NCBI RefSeq assembly: GCF_000474235.1 | Contig: NZ_BATA01000021.1 | Location: 1-35,126 of the forward strand | Length of the DNA stretch: 35,126 bases | Reading direction: 5' to 3' | Origin: Halarchaeum acidiphilum MH1-52-1 | GTDB lineage: Archaea; Halobacteriota; Halobacteria; Halobacteriales; Halobacteriaceae | Shown: positions 7,475 through 15,054 of the stretch, one piece after another | Position numbering within the stretch: position 1 is the stretch's first letter | Layout: each line of letters opens with the position of its first letter | Translations under genes and position numbers: made by a program | Notes under the pieces: generated by a model | What the model was told of the DNA's origin: nothing | Databases searched by the model: none | Seen by the model: only the letters and a program-made list of their open reading frames with translations

Positions 7475-7926
7475 CAGTAACTCTCCGCGCAGAGTTCGGC
7501 TGTTTCGCGGACGGAGACGGAGATCTCGGAGACACGGTCCGGGAGAGCTTCGTGGAGCTTCTCCTCGAGGAGGACACCCATTACTTCAGCCGTCGGTGGG
7601 TATTCGAGGACAACGAGACCATCGGAATCGCCGCTGGCCTCGAAGGCCTCGACGAGCGGGTCGCCGGTCTCGACGAGGAAGCGATGATCCCATTCGTCGA
7701 TGACGTTCGTGACGTCGCCCTTGTCGACGACCCAGCCGTTCTCCGAGAGCGTGCCAGTCACTTCGACGGAAATATCGTAGTTGTGGCCGTGGGGGCGACT
7801 GCACTTCCCGTCGTGATGGCGGAGCCGATGGCCGGTGCTGATTCGGATGGGCCGGTCGCCGCCGATGTGGAGGGTTCGTTCCCCAGCGTCGGCGAGTGAT
7901 GACGAGGGTTGCTGTTCGAGAGACAC
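7474..7926 (-). CDS. queD: 6-carboxytetrahydropterin synthase QueD
   Basis: QueD converts dihydroneopterin triphosphate to 6-carboxytetrahydropterin. Zinc-binding histidines are visible in STGHRLRHH and HGHNYD (H33, H46, H48 from the GTG start), with the catalytic Cys in GKCSRP (C42) and the WDHRF segment (H81). The frame is open to a TTG at 7953, but I prefer the GTG at 7926. A TATA-like AATATTATTTT on the minus strand (about 7954-7964) lies the right distance upstream for a leaderless transcript from that GTG. It is the first gene of the queD-queE-folE-queC operon. Confidence 0.92.
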   Translation of the reverse strand: MSLEQQPSSSLADAGERTLHIGGDRPIRISTGHRLRHHDGKCSRPHGHNYDISVEVTGTLSENGWVVDKGDVTNVIDEWDHRFLVETGDPLVEAFEASGDSDGLVVLEYPPTAEVMGVLLEEKLHEALPDRVSEISVSVRETAELCAESY

Positions 7927-7953
7927 GGATCCGTATTCTCTGAGGGTGTGCAA

Positions 7954-7964
7954 AATAATATTGG
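7954..7964 (-). promoter_or_regulatory. Probable TATA box of the preQ0 operon
   Basis: On the minus strand the sequence AATATTATTTT occurs about 28 bases before the GTG at 7926. It is the only AT-rich patch near the operon start. Confidence 0.5.
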
Positions 7965-8138
7965 TCGAGCACTAGACGAACATCAGATGGGTGTAACTGT
8001 GTTCTGATTAACTGCTCCATTCTCGCGTAACCTACTCCCGTTGAGATCGCGTATCTCTCGATAATATGTCCTTTCGATGCTCACGACGTGTTTTTCTATC
8101 CTCCGAGTAGGTGGAGGAAATTCACAGTGGTACGTCCG

Positions 8139-8441
8139 ATGAAATTCATCGACACGAGCGGTGACGAACACGAGATAACCTGTGTTGAGCGAGACGATTG
8201 GAGCAGTCTTAGTGATCCCTGTCCGGAATGTGGTGGACAAGAGTTCAACCACATCTCGACATCTGGCGGCCACTATAGTTCCCGGGATGAAGCTGTCGTA
8301 CTGCGCTCCGACTTTTGGGATGCCGAGAAGGCACAGTTCACTCGTTGTCGAGATTGTCGTGCAGTTCTCTACAAACATTCAGCGTTCGATCTGCTCTTCG
8401 AGCGTTGCGCAGAAGACGAAACAGGTTCTACTGGACTCTAG
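8139..8441 (+). CDS. Small zinc-ribbon protein of unknown function
   Basis: This 100-aa protein starts at the ATG at 8139; an upstream frame from 8088 adds no recognisable sequence. Two CxxC pairs, CPEC (C28, C31) and CRDC (C70, C73), should form a zinc ribbon around a short region with HISTSGGHYSSRDEAVVLRS. An additional cysteine lies at 90. I do not recognise a specific family. The gene sits alone between the divergent preQ0 operon and the ParA cassette, and its base composition is more AT-rich than either. It could be a DNA- or RNA-binding accessory protein; no enzyme motif is visible. Confidence 0.6.
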   Translation: MKFIDTSGDEHEITCVERDDWSSLSDPCPECGGQEFNHISTSGGHYSSRDEAVVLRSDFWDAEKAQFTRCRDCRAVLYKHSAFDLLFERCAEDETGSTGL

Positions 8442-8514
8442 TCACTACTCAGTCGGCTTCCGCGAGGAGTTCCCCAACTTCTCGACCCCTCTCTGATCAA
8501 CATCTGTGGTTGTT

Positions 8515-8596
8515 ATCTATAGTCAAAATCTATTCCCCAGATCTATAGACTATATTTTTCTACTATCTTTTGACTATATCTATAGACCAAATCTAT
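8515..8596 (+). repeat. ATCTATAGAC-type repeats upstream of parA (candidate centromere/operator)
   Basis: In the AT-rich leader of the ParA gene the element ATCTATAGACCAAATCTAT occurs at 8578-8596. A variant ATCTATAGTCAAAATCTAT lies at 8515-8533, and a partial copy ATCTATAGACTATAT lies at 8541-8555. The 8578 copy runs into the probable TATA box (ATCTATATG, 8591-8599). Two more related copies lie just after the partner gene at about 9896-9940. Repeats on both sides of a ParA cassette suggest a partition site that doubles as an operator. Confidence 0.65.
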
Positions 8597-8620
8597 ATGC
8601 CGTGTGCGTGTGTCGGATTG

Positions 8621-9490
8621 ATGCATATGCCCACGAAACGCTGCTCAACATATCTGGCCAAGGGGGGAACTGGGAAGTCGACCTCCACGGCCCACATCGG
8701 TGCCGCGCTCGTCGAGCAGGACCACGACGTCCTCCTCCTCGATCTCGCCGGCAAGCAGGACGACCTCGCGACGATCTTCGGCATTCACGACAGCGTTCAA
8801 GCGGACGTCGCGAACGACGACGCATATCCGAACATCGCGACGACGATGGAGGAGGACTGGAGCCAACTCGTCGACATCCTCGGCGGCCCTGAAGCCGCGC
8901 TCGACGAACTCGTCTACGAGACCAGCGAAGGCGTCGATCTCATTCCGGCACACGAATCGCTCGACACGATGGACGCGGACCTCGGAAACGTCGACAATGC
9001 CCAGGAGCGCTACTCGCGACTCCGCCGATTTCTCGACAAGACCGTCGAGCCGACCGATCGGTACGATGTCGTCCTCCTCGACCTCCCAGGCGCCCCGAAC
9101 AATCTCACGTATAACGGTATCTGGGCCACCCGTGACGTCCTCACTCCAGTACTACCGGGCGAACTCGAAGTCAAACAGGCGCGTGGGCTTCGCGACGATC
9201 TTGTGATGATCCGCGAAGAATACGATATTGATGCCCGACTCGCGATGCTGATACTCAACCAGTATCAGCGCGGTCGGAACCTCTCCAAGCGAAAGCACCA
9301 GGAGCTTGAGGAAGAGTTTGGCGACCTACTCGCGCCGGAGTGGGTGGTGTCTTCCGAGCAGGTTGCGCAAGCCACTGAGGAAGGTCACACGCTCTTCGCG
9401 ATTGACGAGGACGAACTCACCTCGACTGGCGCCGATGCGAAGGCCGCGTTCAGCGAGAACGCCAAAGCACTCTACGAGCGACTCCGCTAA
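8621..9490 (+). CDS. ParA-family partition ATPase (SIMIBI, deviant Walker A)
   Basis: The product is a ParA/MinD-superfamily ATPase used in DNA segregation. The deviant Walker A KGGTGKST is at residues 14-21 of the 289-aa product counted from ATG 8621. DVLLLDLAGKQDDL follows as the switch-I-like segment, and DVVLLDLPG is the Walker B. The open frame extends to 8570, but the first residues there are not family-like. A TATA-like ATCTATATG at 8591-8599 points to leaderless initiation at 8621, or at ATG 8627. The gene is followed two bases later by a 136-aa partner, and TATAGACC-type repeats bracket the pair. The combination looks like a plasmid-type par cassette, although the neighbourhood also contains chromosomal housekeeping genes. 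Confidence 0.88.
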   Translation: MHMPTKRCSTYLAKGGTGKSTSTAHIGAALVEQDHDVLLLDLAGKQDDLATIFGIHDSVQADVANDDAYPNIATTMEEDWSQLVDILGGPEAALDELVYETSEGVDLIPAHESLDTMDADLGNVDNAQERYSRLRRFLDKTVEPTDRYDVVLLDLPGAPNNLTYNGIWATRDVLTPVLPGELEVKQARGLRDDLVMIREEYDIDARLAMLILNQYQRGRNLSKRKHQELEEEFGDLLAPEWVVSSEQVAQATEEGHTLFAIDEDELTSTGADAKAAFSENAKALYERLR

Positions 9491-9492
9491 TC

Positions 9493-9903
9493 ATGGACGA
9501 CGAAGAACGCGAACGGCAGATCGAGGAGTTCAAGAAGAACAGCAAGACCGCTGGCGGCGACCGAATCAGCGCGGACGCCCATCCGCGCGAGGAAGCGATC
9601 GATCGCCTTGAGTATTACCTCACGGAGGTGCACGATGGCGATATCTCGCGTTCGGTGTCATTCTACGATCCGGGAATGGCTGCGATCCTCGCGTACCTGG
9701 AGGAGGATTCCGCGCGTCTCACCGAAATTGTCGCCACGGCCCAAGAGGAACTCGGTCGCGACGTCGACCGAGAGGAAGCCGATCGCGCCGAACTCATCCG
9801 CCTCATTTGCCGGGTCGGACTCGCGGAACTCGACGCGGACCTCCTCGACGAGACTGGCGAGGCCAATCAGAACCGGATCAATCGCAACGCACGACAGATA
9901 TAG
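9493..9903 (+). CDS. ParA partner protein, candidate centromere-binding adaptor
   Basis: The ATG lies two bases after the ParA stop, so the two genes form one transcriptional unit. The 136-aa product has a charged N-terminus (DDEERERQIEEFKK), then RISADAHPREEAIDRLEYYL and a helical acidic core through VGLAELDADLLDE. The last segment is Asn/Arg-rich (NQNRINRNARQI). I see no ParB CTPase motif and do not recognise a named family. Its position matches small site-specific DNA-binding partners encoded after ParA in many par cassettes, which is inference from context. Related repeats begin at its stop codon. Confidence 0.65.
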   Translation: MDDEERERQIEEFKKNSKTAGGDRISADAHPREEAIDRLEYYLTEVHDGDISRSVSFYDPGMAAILAYLEEDSARLTEIVATAQEELGRDVDREEADRAELIRLICRVGLAELDADLLDETGEANQNRINRNARQI

Positions 9904-9940
9904 ACCAAACCCATAGGATAATTCTATAGACCATAGATAT
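9896..9940 (+). repeat. TATAGACC-type repeats downstream of the par cassette
   Basis: AGATATAGACCAAACCCAT overlaps the partner-gene stop (about 9896-9914), and ATTCTATAGACCATAGATAT lies at 9921-9940. Both contain the TATAGACCA core of the repeats upstream of the ParA gene at 8515-8596. Confidence 0.55.
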
Positions 9941-10223
9941 GGCCTGTAGGAGGATGCCGTTTGGTGCTGTTGATAGACAAACTTCATGATTGCGTCGCCA
10001 GGACAGAGTACTATGGATCTTCGATTTGACGTATAGCCGCCTTCTTAGGAGATATTGACGTCGCCAGAGGTCATAAGACCGTAGTCATTGAAGTCGCGAA
10101 ACCACTCCTGGGTAGTATTACAGCACAGACGCTTCCCCGAACCTAGATTAGCCAATTCTAAAATAGACAATTTTGAATTAGGCTATCCAAGGGTATTTTA
10201 TTGGTGGGCGGCGATTGATACCT
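9941..10223. other. Non-coding stretch with an imperfect dyad before the DUF234 ATPase gene
   Basis: No convincing gene is seen. An imperfect inverted repeat spans 10149-10185: left arm TAGCCAATTCTAAAAT, right arm ATTTTGAATTAGGCTA, with a five-base centre and one bulge per arm. A TATA-like GGGTATTTTA follows at 10191-10200, about 26 bases before the ATG at 10224. The dyad is placed where a repressor could control that gene. Confidence 0.5.
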
Positions 10224-11609
10224 ATGGAGCGTTTCGTGGACCGTGATGCGGAACTCTCGCGACTGCGGGAGTGCTACGAATCCGACAGCGGCGAGCTGGC
10301 AGTCATCTACGGTCGTCGGCGTCTGGGAAAGACCCAACTCGTTCAACACTCGCTCCGCGATCGGGACGACGCCGTCGTCTATCAGGGCACAGAGACTACT
10401 GCACAGCTCCAACTCGACGAGTTCGTCGACGTTGCCGCCGAGACGTTCCCTGGCATCACGAACATCAAGCGGGACTGGGAGGCACTCCTCGGCTATCTCG
10501 GTGACCAAAACGCGGTTGTCGTCTTAGACGAATTCCCCTATCTCATCGACGCTGACGGGAGTCTCCCCTCCGTCATCCAGCGCCTCTGGGATCATCACTT
10601 CCAGCAGACGTCTGGAACGCTTGTTCTCGTCGGCTCATCGATCAGCATGATGGAAGAAGCTGCTCTTCTCGGGAACAGTCCACTCTACGGCCGAGCGACC
10701 GTAAAACTGGACCTCCGACCGCTTGACTTCACCGCCACTCAGGAGTTCCTCCCGGACGCCTACACGCCCGAAGACCGTGTGTTCGCGTGGGGCGTCCTCG
10801 GCGGTGTCCCGTACTACCTCGACGGAGTGGACTTAACTCGAGGCCTCGGAACGGTTCTCACCGAGGAAGTGCTCTCACAGCGAGGGTACCTCCACAACGA
10901 GCCGGAGTACGTGCTCCGCACCGAGCTGACCGACCCGAATCGGTATTTCGCGATCCTCACCGCGATTGCTGCGGGGAAGACGACGTCAAACGAGATAGCG
11001 CAAGCGATCGGGATCGACGGAAAACAGATTTCGACGTACACACAGAAGCTCGAGCGATTACGGCTCATCGAGCGAGAAGTTCCACTCACGGAGCAGAAGG
11101 CGAAATCTCGCCGCGGCCGGTACCGGCTCCTCGACCCGCTGTTCCGGTTCTGGTTCCGATTCGTCTACGGGAACGAAGACCGCTACGAGCGACTCAGCGA
11201 AGACGCCTACCAGGCACTCATCGAACCAGAACTCGCAGACTTCGTCAGCCCGGCGTTCGAGACGCTCTGTCAGGACGCTCTCCCGGACCTCTACCCGGAT
11301 GAGCTCTTCCTCGACATCGGGCGCTGGTGGTACAAGGAACACGAGATTGATGTCGTCGGATTCACTGACGACGGAACGATGGTCGTCGGCGAGTGCAAGT
11401 TCACGAACGCACCCCTCGACTACAGCGCGCTCGCATCACTGGAAGAGCACGCTGAAGAGGTTCGGTGGACGCCACGGGATGATGGCAACGCTGACGTCGA
11501 ATACGCGTTATTCACGCGGAGCGGTGCGACCGAGGCGGTCCGCGACGCGGTCGCCGAGCGTGATGACCTCCAGCTGTTCGACCTCCAGGATATCGTCCGA
11601 GTCTCGTAA
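10224..11609 (+). CDS. Archaeal ATPase (ATPase_2) with C-terminal DUF234/PD-(D/E)XK-like domain
   Basis: This 461-aa protein begins MERFVDRDAELSRL. It has a Walker A-like loop YGRRRLGKTQLV (about residues 27-38) and a Walker B VVVLDEFPYLID (about 97-108), the signature of the archaeal ATPase_2 family (STAND-like). A winged-helix segment follows (KTTSNEIAQAIGIDGKQIS). The C-terminus has IDVVGF and MVVGECKF, the D...ExK pattern of the DUF234 nuclease-like fold. The family is widespread in archaea with poorly known roles; ties to mobile elements or defence have been suggested but nothing here proves one. ATG 10224 is chosen over 10215 because it fits the TATA at 10191-10200. An inverted repeat lies just upstream. 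Confidence 0.85.
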   Translation: MERFVDRDAELSRLRECYESDSGELAVIYGRRRLGKTQLVQHSLRDRDDAVVYQGTETTAQLQLDEFVDVAAETFPGITNIKRDWEALLGYLGDQNAVVVLDEFPYLIDADGSLPSVIQRLWDHHFQQTSGTLVLVGSSISMMEEAALLGNSPLYGRATVKLDLRPLDFTATQEFLPDAYTPEDRVFAWGVLGGVPYYLDGVDLTRGLGTVLTEEVLSQRGYLHNEPEYVLRTELTDPNRYFAILTAIAAGKTTSNEIAQAIGIDGKQISTYTQKLERLRLIEREVPLTEQKAKSRRGRYRLLDPLFRFWFRFVYGNEDRYERLSEDAYQALIEPELADFVSPAFETLCQDALPDLYPDELFLDIGRWWYKEHEIDVVGFTDDGTMVVGECKFTNAPLDYSALASLEEHAEEVRWTPRDDGNADVEYALFTRSGATEAVRDAVAERDDLQLFDLQDIVRVS

Positions 11610-11616
11610 CCCTCGG

Positions 11617-12012
11617 TCACTCCTCGAAGATGTCCGCGAACTCCTCTTGGACGAGTTCCCTCATCGCGTCGGCGCGGGCTTGCCGGCGCGTCTGCTCGTC
11701 GAGGTAGTTGCGCTCGGAGACGGATGCGTCACGACTCCCCTACGAGGCGGCGACGGCGGCCGTACCCGCTTCGATGCTGGGGCGTTGCTGGCGGTAGAGC
11801 CGGTACCAGGTTCGGCGGCCCATCTTCAGGGGTGGATGCCCGCCGTTAATGGTGACGTCGGTGCGGTCGCCGAGGTTGCGGAGCCAGCGACGGGCGGTCT
11901 GGTGGATATCGGCCGCGTGATTGACTGTCCGGGGAGGAGGTAGCCGGTCCAGCCGTCGTCCTTGGAGAGCGCGTTGATGCGCTCGCGGACGGCGTCGACG
12001 GATTTCGGGCTG
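11617..12012 (-). pseudogene. C-terminal fragment of a haloarchaeal tyrosine recombinase (integrase)
   Basis: Read on the minus strand, 12012 to 11617 gives SVDAVRERINALSKDDGWTG, then KMGRRTWYRLYRQQRP and SERNYLDEQTRRQA to a TGA. This parallels the C-terminus of the intact recombinase at 22690 (MGRRFWYSAY, ENYLSDERARQL), including the position of the catalytic Tyr. The fragment has a frameshift near 11925 and an in-frame TAG after AAVAAS. The N-terminal part is absent: at about 12012 the sequence changes abruptly into a plus-strand transposase tail. It is a dead integrase remnant. Confidence 0.7.
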
Positions 12013-12171
12013 CGGTTCTTCTACTTCGCGTTCGCGTGTCTCTTGTACTCGATTTGGCGAGCAGTCGACCTACTCGTCCAAGTCGAGTTGACGGGTGAGT
12101 ATGAACACGCACCGATGGTGACTGCCGATAATACGCTCACCCTGTTGAAGAAGGAAACCGGAATTGGATAG
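12012..12171 (+). pseudogene. C-terminal fragment of an IS transposase
   Basis: The plus frame ending at 12171 reads LRFFYFAFACLLYSIWRAVD and LTLLKKETGIG. The segment resembles the C-terminus of haloarchaeal DDE transposases (compare VYYFVFGILMYNVWRLADVL in the 551-aa transposase at 12562). Only about 52 codons remain, and the rest of the gene is replaced upstream by the integrase fragment. It is an IS remnant whose family cannot be set. Confidence 0.65.
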
Positions 12172-12561
12172 GGCGGTACTCTGTCCGGGGCAATGCGGAT
12201 TCCTGAGTGGCAACGCTGTCGGGAATCTTGGAAATTCACCGATCTAATTGGTAGTACTACACGAGAAGACCAACGAGAGGAGATTCGAAGTAGCTTCGCC
12301 TCGAAAATTCGGTCGAAACCACGCATCACAGCCCTGCTAAACCCGGTGTAGTCTCAACTTCCCCTGACTTCGGAGTGTAACTCAGAGTTTTGCCGTCGAC
12401 GTCGAGAATATCGGTGAATCGGGTACTTGGACGCTGTCGAACCCCTCGAAGATCGCAGATGAGCGAGATTCGGCGTGAAAATCCGGTCTGACTGAGGAGA
12501 ATTGGTGAGTCAGCCGATAGCTGCCGCTCTGGAGTCGTCGAGCTCGCTGGTGTCTCGCCCC
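12172..12561. other. Gap with IS-edge debris, no gene seen
   Basis: About 390 bases without a supportable gene lie between the transposase fragment and the stop of the next transposase. The motif GGAGTGTAACTCAGAG near 12370 loosely resembles GCGGTGTAACTGAGTC near 14465 on the far side of that transposase, in the same orientation. This is suggestive but too weak to call element ends. Confidence 0.3.
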
Positions 12562-14217
12562 TTAATCGGGCTCGTCTTGGAGGTGAATCGCGAGCCAGTC
12601 CGCCAGCTCTCCCGCAGAAATCGCTGGCGTGTAGTCAGTCATCTCTCGTGTGACGGTCGCCTTCAGGAGAACGTCGGCGAGCCGCCAGACGTTGTACATG
12701 AGGATACCGAACACGAAGTAGTACACTCGTAACTCGTGCTCCGTCGACGAGGTCCGCGCGAGGAACTCTTGCTTGATCGCTCGATACTCGTTCTCGATAC
12801 ACCACCGATTCGCGTAGTGCTCTACCCACGCTTCCGCGTCCTCTGGAGCGATCGAACGGTTCGTGATGAACGTCTGCGTCTCCCCGTCGTTCCCGGGAAC
12901 GTAGAGCAGTCGGGACTCGTGCGAGCCCCTCTTAACCTCGACTTCGGTCCGTTCAACCGCGACCTCCTCGCCCTCCTGTTCCATCCGCTCGGCCACTTCG
13001 AGTTCGCTCGAGTGCTCGATCTTCGGCAGGAGGTAGTCGACGCCGAGATTATCGAGCGTCTGGTAGACGTCGAGTGACTCGAAGCCACGGTCGGCGAGCA
13101 CGAGGTCGATGTTCACGAACTCTTGGGCTCGCTTTACGAGCGTGCGGACGGTCTGGTGGTAGTGATGGCTCGGGTTCTCGTCCCACGCCGAGCTCTCGAC
13201 GACTGGCGCGTAGGCGAGAATGACCGGCATGCTCTTCCCGACCAGTGAGAGCGTCGCGAACTTGTACGCCCGCCGCCCCGGGTCTTTCGTCCCATTCACC
13301 TCCGAGGGGAGGCCGTCGTCGGCGTGGTAGTCCCACGTCGTAATGTCGATCGCCGCCGTCACCGGACGCTGGAGGATCTGGATATCGTTGGCAACGCTAA
13401 GCAGATTCTCTATCGACTGCGTGAAGCCTGCCTGAATCGCGTCCCTGGAGAACTTGTTGACGGTACGCAGATGGGTGTCGCCGTGGGGTGTGTAGTCTTT
13501 GCCGAAGAAGTTCTCCATCCGTGACTGACCCGTCGGCGTTCCACACCCGCCCATTGCCATGAGCGCTTGTAGCTCGTCGAACCGGCTGTCCGGATACTTC
13601 ACGTTCTCCGCTCGCCCCGTATCGAACGCCCCGAATACCGTGTCTCTGGCGAGGCGGACGTGCTTTCGAATCTGGTCTTTGGAGAACTCGCCAACGTGCC
13701 GCTCACGAAGGTCGGAGTCGTTCTTCTCGACGTGTCGTGGTTGGCGGAGGTCGAGCGCGTCGTCGTTCTCGTACGCCGCGTCGACGAGACGCTCACTCAC
13801 CGAGAGGATGCTCCGTTTAGCAATGTCGGAGAGATGCTCGTCCCACGCCGCTGTGAGCGTCTGCCGCGTCGGGGCCGTGTTGTACTTCCCGAATTTAGCC
13901 GGGTCGAAGCCAAGGCGGATTGCCCGTGCTTCCGTCGAGAGATACTCGTAGAGTCCCTTCCAGGAGAAGCCGCCAAGTTCGCGACAGAGGATTGCTCGGA
14001 CTATCGGTTCTACATCGTACTCTCGCTGTTCGAAGTATGCGTAATCCAGATTCTGGAGAACTGTAGTGAGAGGGAGGTCCCCGACGAGATCGATGAGTGT
14101 TCGCGCGCTCCCAAGGCGGTCGTGACCATCATCGATGATTGGCTGTTCTACGGTCTGCTCAGCACCGCGACCCACTCCGGATATCTGAAACGTCCCCCAT
14201 CCGAGATCGGCCACCAT
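12562..14217 (-). mobile_element. Full-length DDE transposase of a haloarchaeal insertion sequence
   Basis: This 551-aa transposase has an apparently complete DDE triad: D in AAIDITTWDYH, D in VLADRGFES, and E in WCIENEYRAIKQEF with Y/R/K spacing like IS4-type enzymes. The N-terminal region has a helical domain with AILCRELGGFSWKGLYEYLS. No frameshift or stop interrupts it, so the element may be active. I could not find clear terminal inverted repeats or a target duplication by eye, so element ends are not given. The IS family name remains uncertain (an ISH-type group within the IS4-like superfamily). It sits in a cluster of mobile debris beside an older transposase tail at 12012-12171. Confidence 0.85.
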
Positions 14218-14664
14218 CGAGTCGAACCATTACAGGCGCTTGAACCCGTTAAGCGGACCGAATCGCAATTCGATATTTCAGCCTCTAAAGCTTCCAGACA
14301 AAATCCCAGAACGACCGACGATATTACCAGTCGTGGAATCTGAAAAATTGAATATTACACTTTGTAGTGGGTCACAATAAGACTGTATTCATGTGTTCCC
14401 AACCAGCCACAGCAAATCCCCAAAACGCCGAGTAGTGGCTTTTTTGACGCTTCTCCGGTATTAAGGCGGTGTAACTGAGTCTTCATCCCAGGCGACACCA
14501 ACGTGTCCACACCACCCTGAGAAAATTACATTGACCAGTGGGACTCTAAACGTTGAGCGTTGTGGCCTGAACTAGTACAAGCCAAGGCATTCATGACTCA
14601 GGATCGAACGAAGCATACAATCAGAGCCAATATTAGTCGGTCAATTGATGAACCACGGGTTCTC
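14218..14664. other. Intergenic stretch, no gene seen
   Basis: The 447 bases between the transposase start and the stop of the 4-TM gene contain stop codons in all frames and no recognisable family. The right end of the insertion sequence is presumably inside it. An AT-rich patch near 14340-14365 (AAATTGAATATTACACTTTG) is the only notable element. Confidence 0.35.
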
Positions 14665-15048
14665 TCAGGGAACGACAGTGGTGAGGACCGGACCTGCGAG
14701 TTCGATTAGTCCAGCACCGAATCCGAACCCTGCACACCCGAAGACGAGGACAATTCCCGATCGAATATCCCGAATCCCGCGGAAGAGCGTGTAGAGGACG
14801 AGTGAGCCGTTCATCACGCACATCGAGAAACCGTTCATGGCGAGCGCGAACCGCGCTACCTGCGAGTTATCAAGCGCGGCGAGAGGGTGTGACGCGTCGA
14901 GCGCCCCAGTGAGGAAACCGTAGCCCACGATCAGCCCGAAGCTGAGGGTACAGACGGCGACACCGGCAGCGCCTCCGTACGCGGTAACCGCGAACGTCCG
15001 TTCAACCGACCGTGCGACGCGGCGGTACCGAGTGGGCGGGACGCTCAT
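14665..15048 (-). CDS. Small four-helix membrane protein, partner of the upstream permease
   Basis: The 127-aa product has about four hydrophobic segments, including YGGAAGVAVCTLSFGLIVGY, FALAMNGFSMCVMNGSLVLY and IVLVFGCAGFGFGAGLIELA, after an Arg-rich start (MSVPPTRYRRVARSVER). The ATG lies six bases after the stop of the large APC-Usp permease, so the two are almost certainly co-transcribed. It may be an accessory subunit or an unrelated membrane protein; I do not recognise the family. Confidence 0.65.
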   Translation of the reverse strand: MSVPPTRYRRVARSVERTFAVTAYGGAAGVAVCTLSFGLIVGYGFLTGALDASHPLAALDNSQVARFALAMNGFSMCVMNGSLVLYTLFRGIRDIRSGIVLVFGCAGFGFGAGLIELAGPVLTTVVP

Positions 15049-15054
15049 GGCGGA

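Noticed and set aside
7983-8378. A 131-codon minus frame overlapping the zinc-ribbon gene
   Set aside because: No family features; the plus strand has two CxxC pairs and acidic composition.
12370-14480. GTGTAACT-containing motifs on each side of the 551-aa transposase as terminal inverted repeats
   Set aside because: They have the same orientation and match only partially, so they do not qualify as inverted ends.
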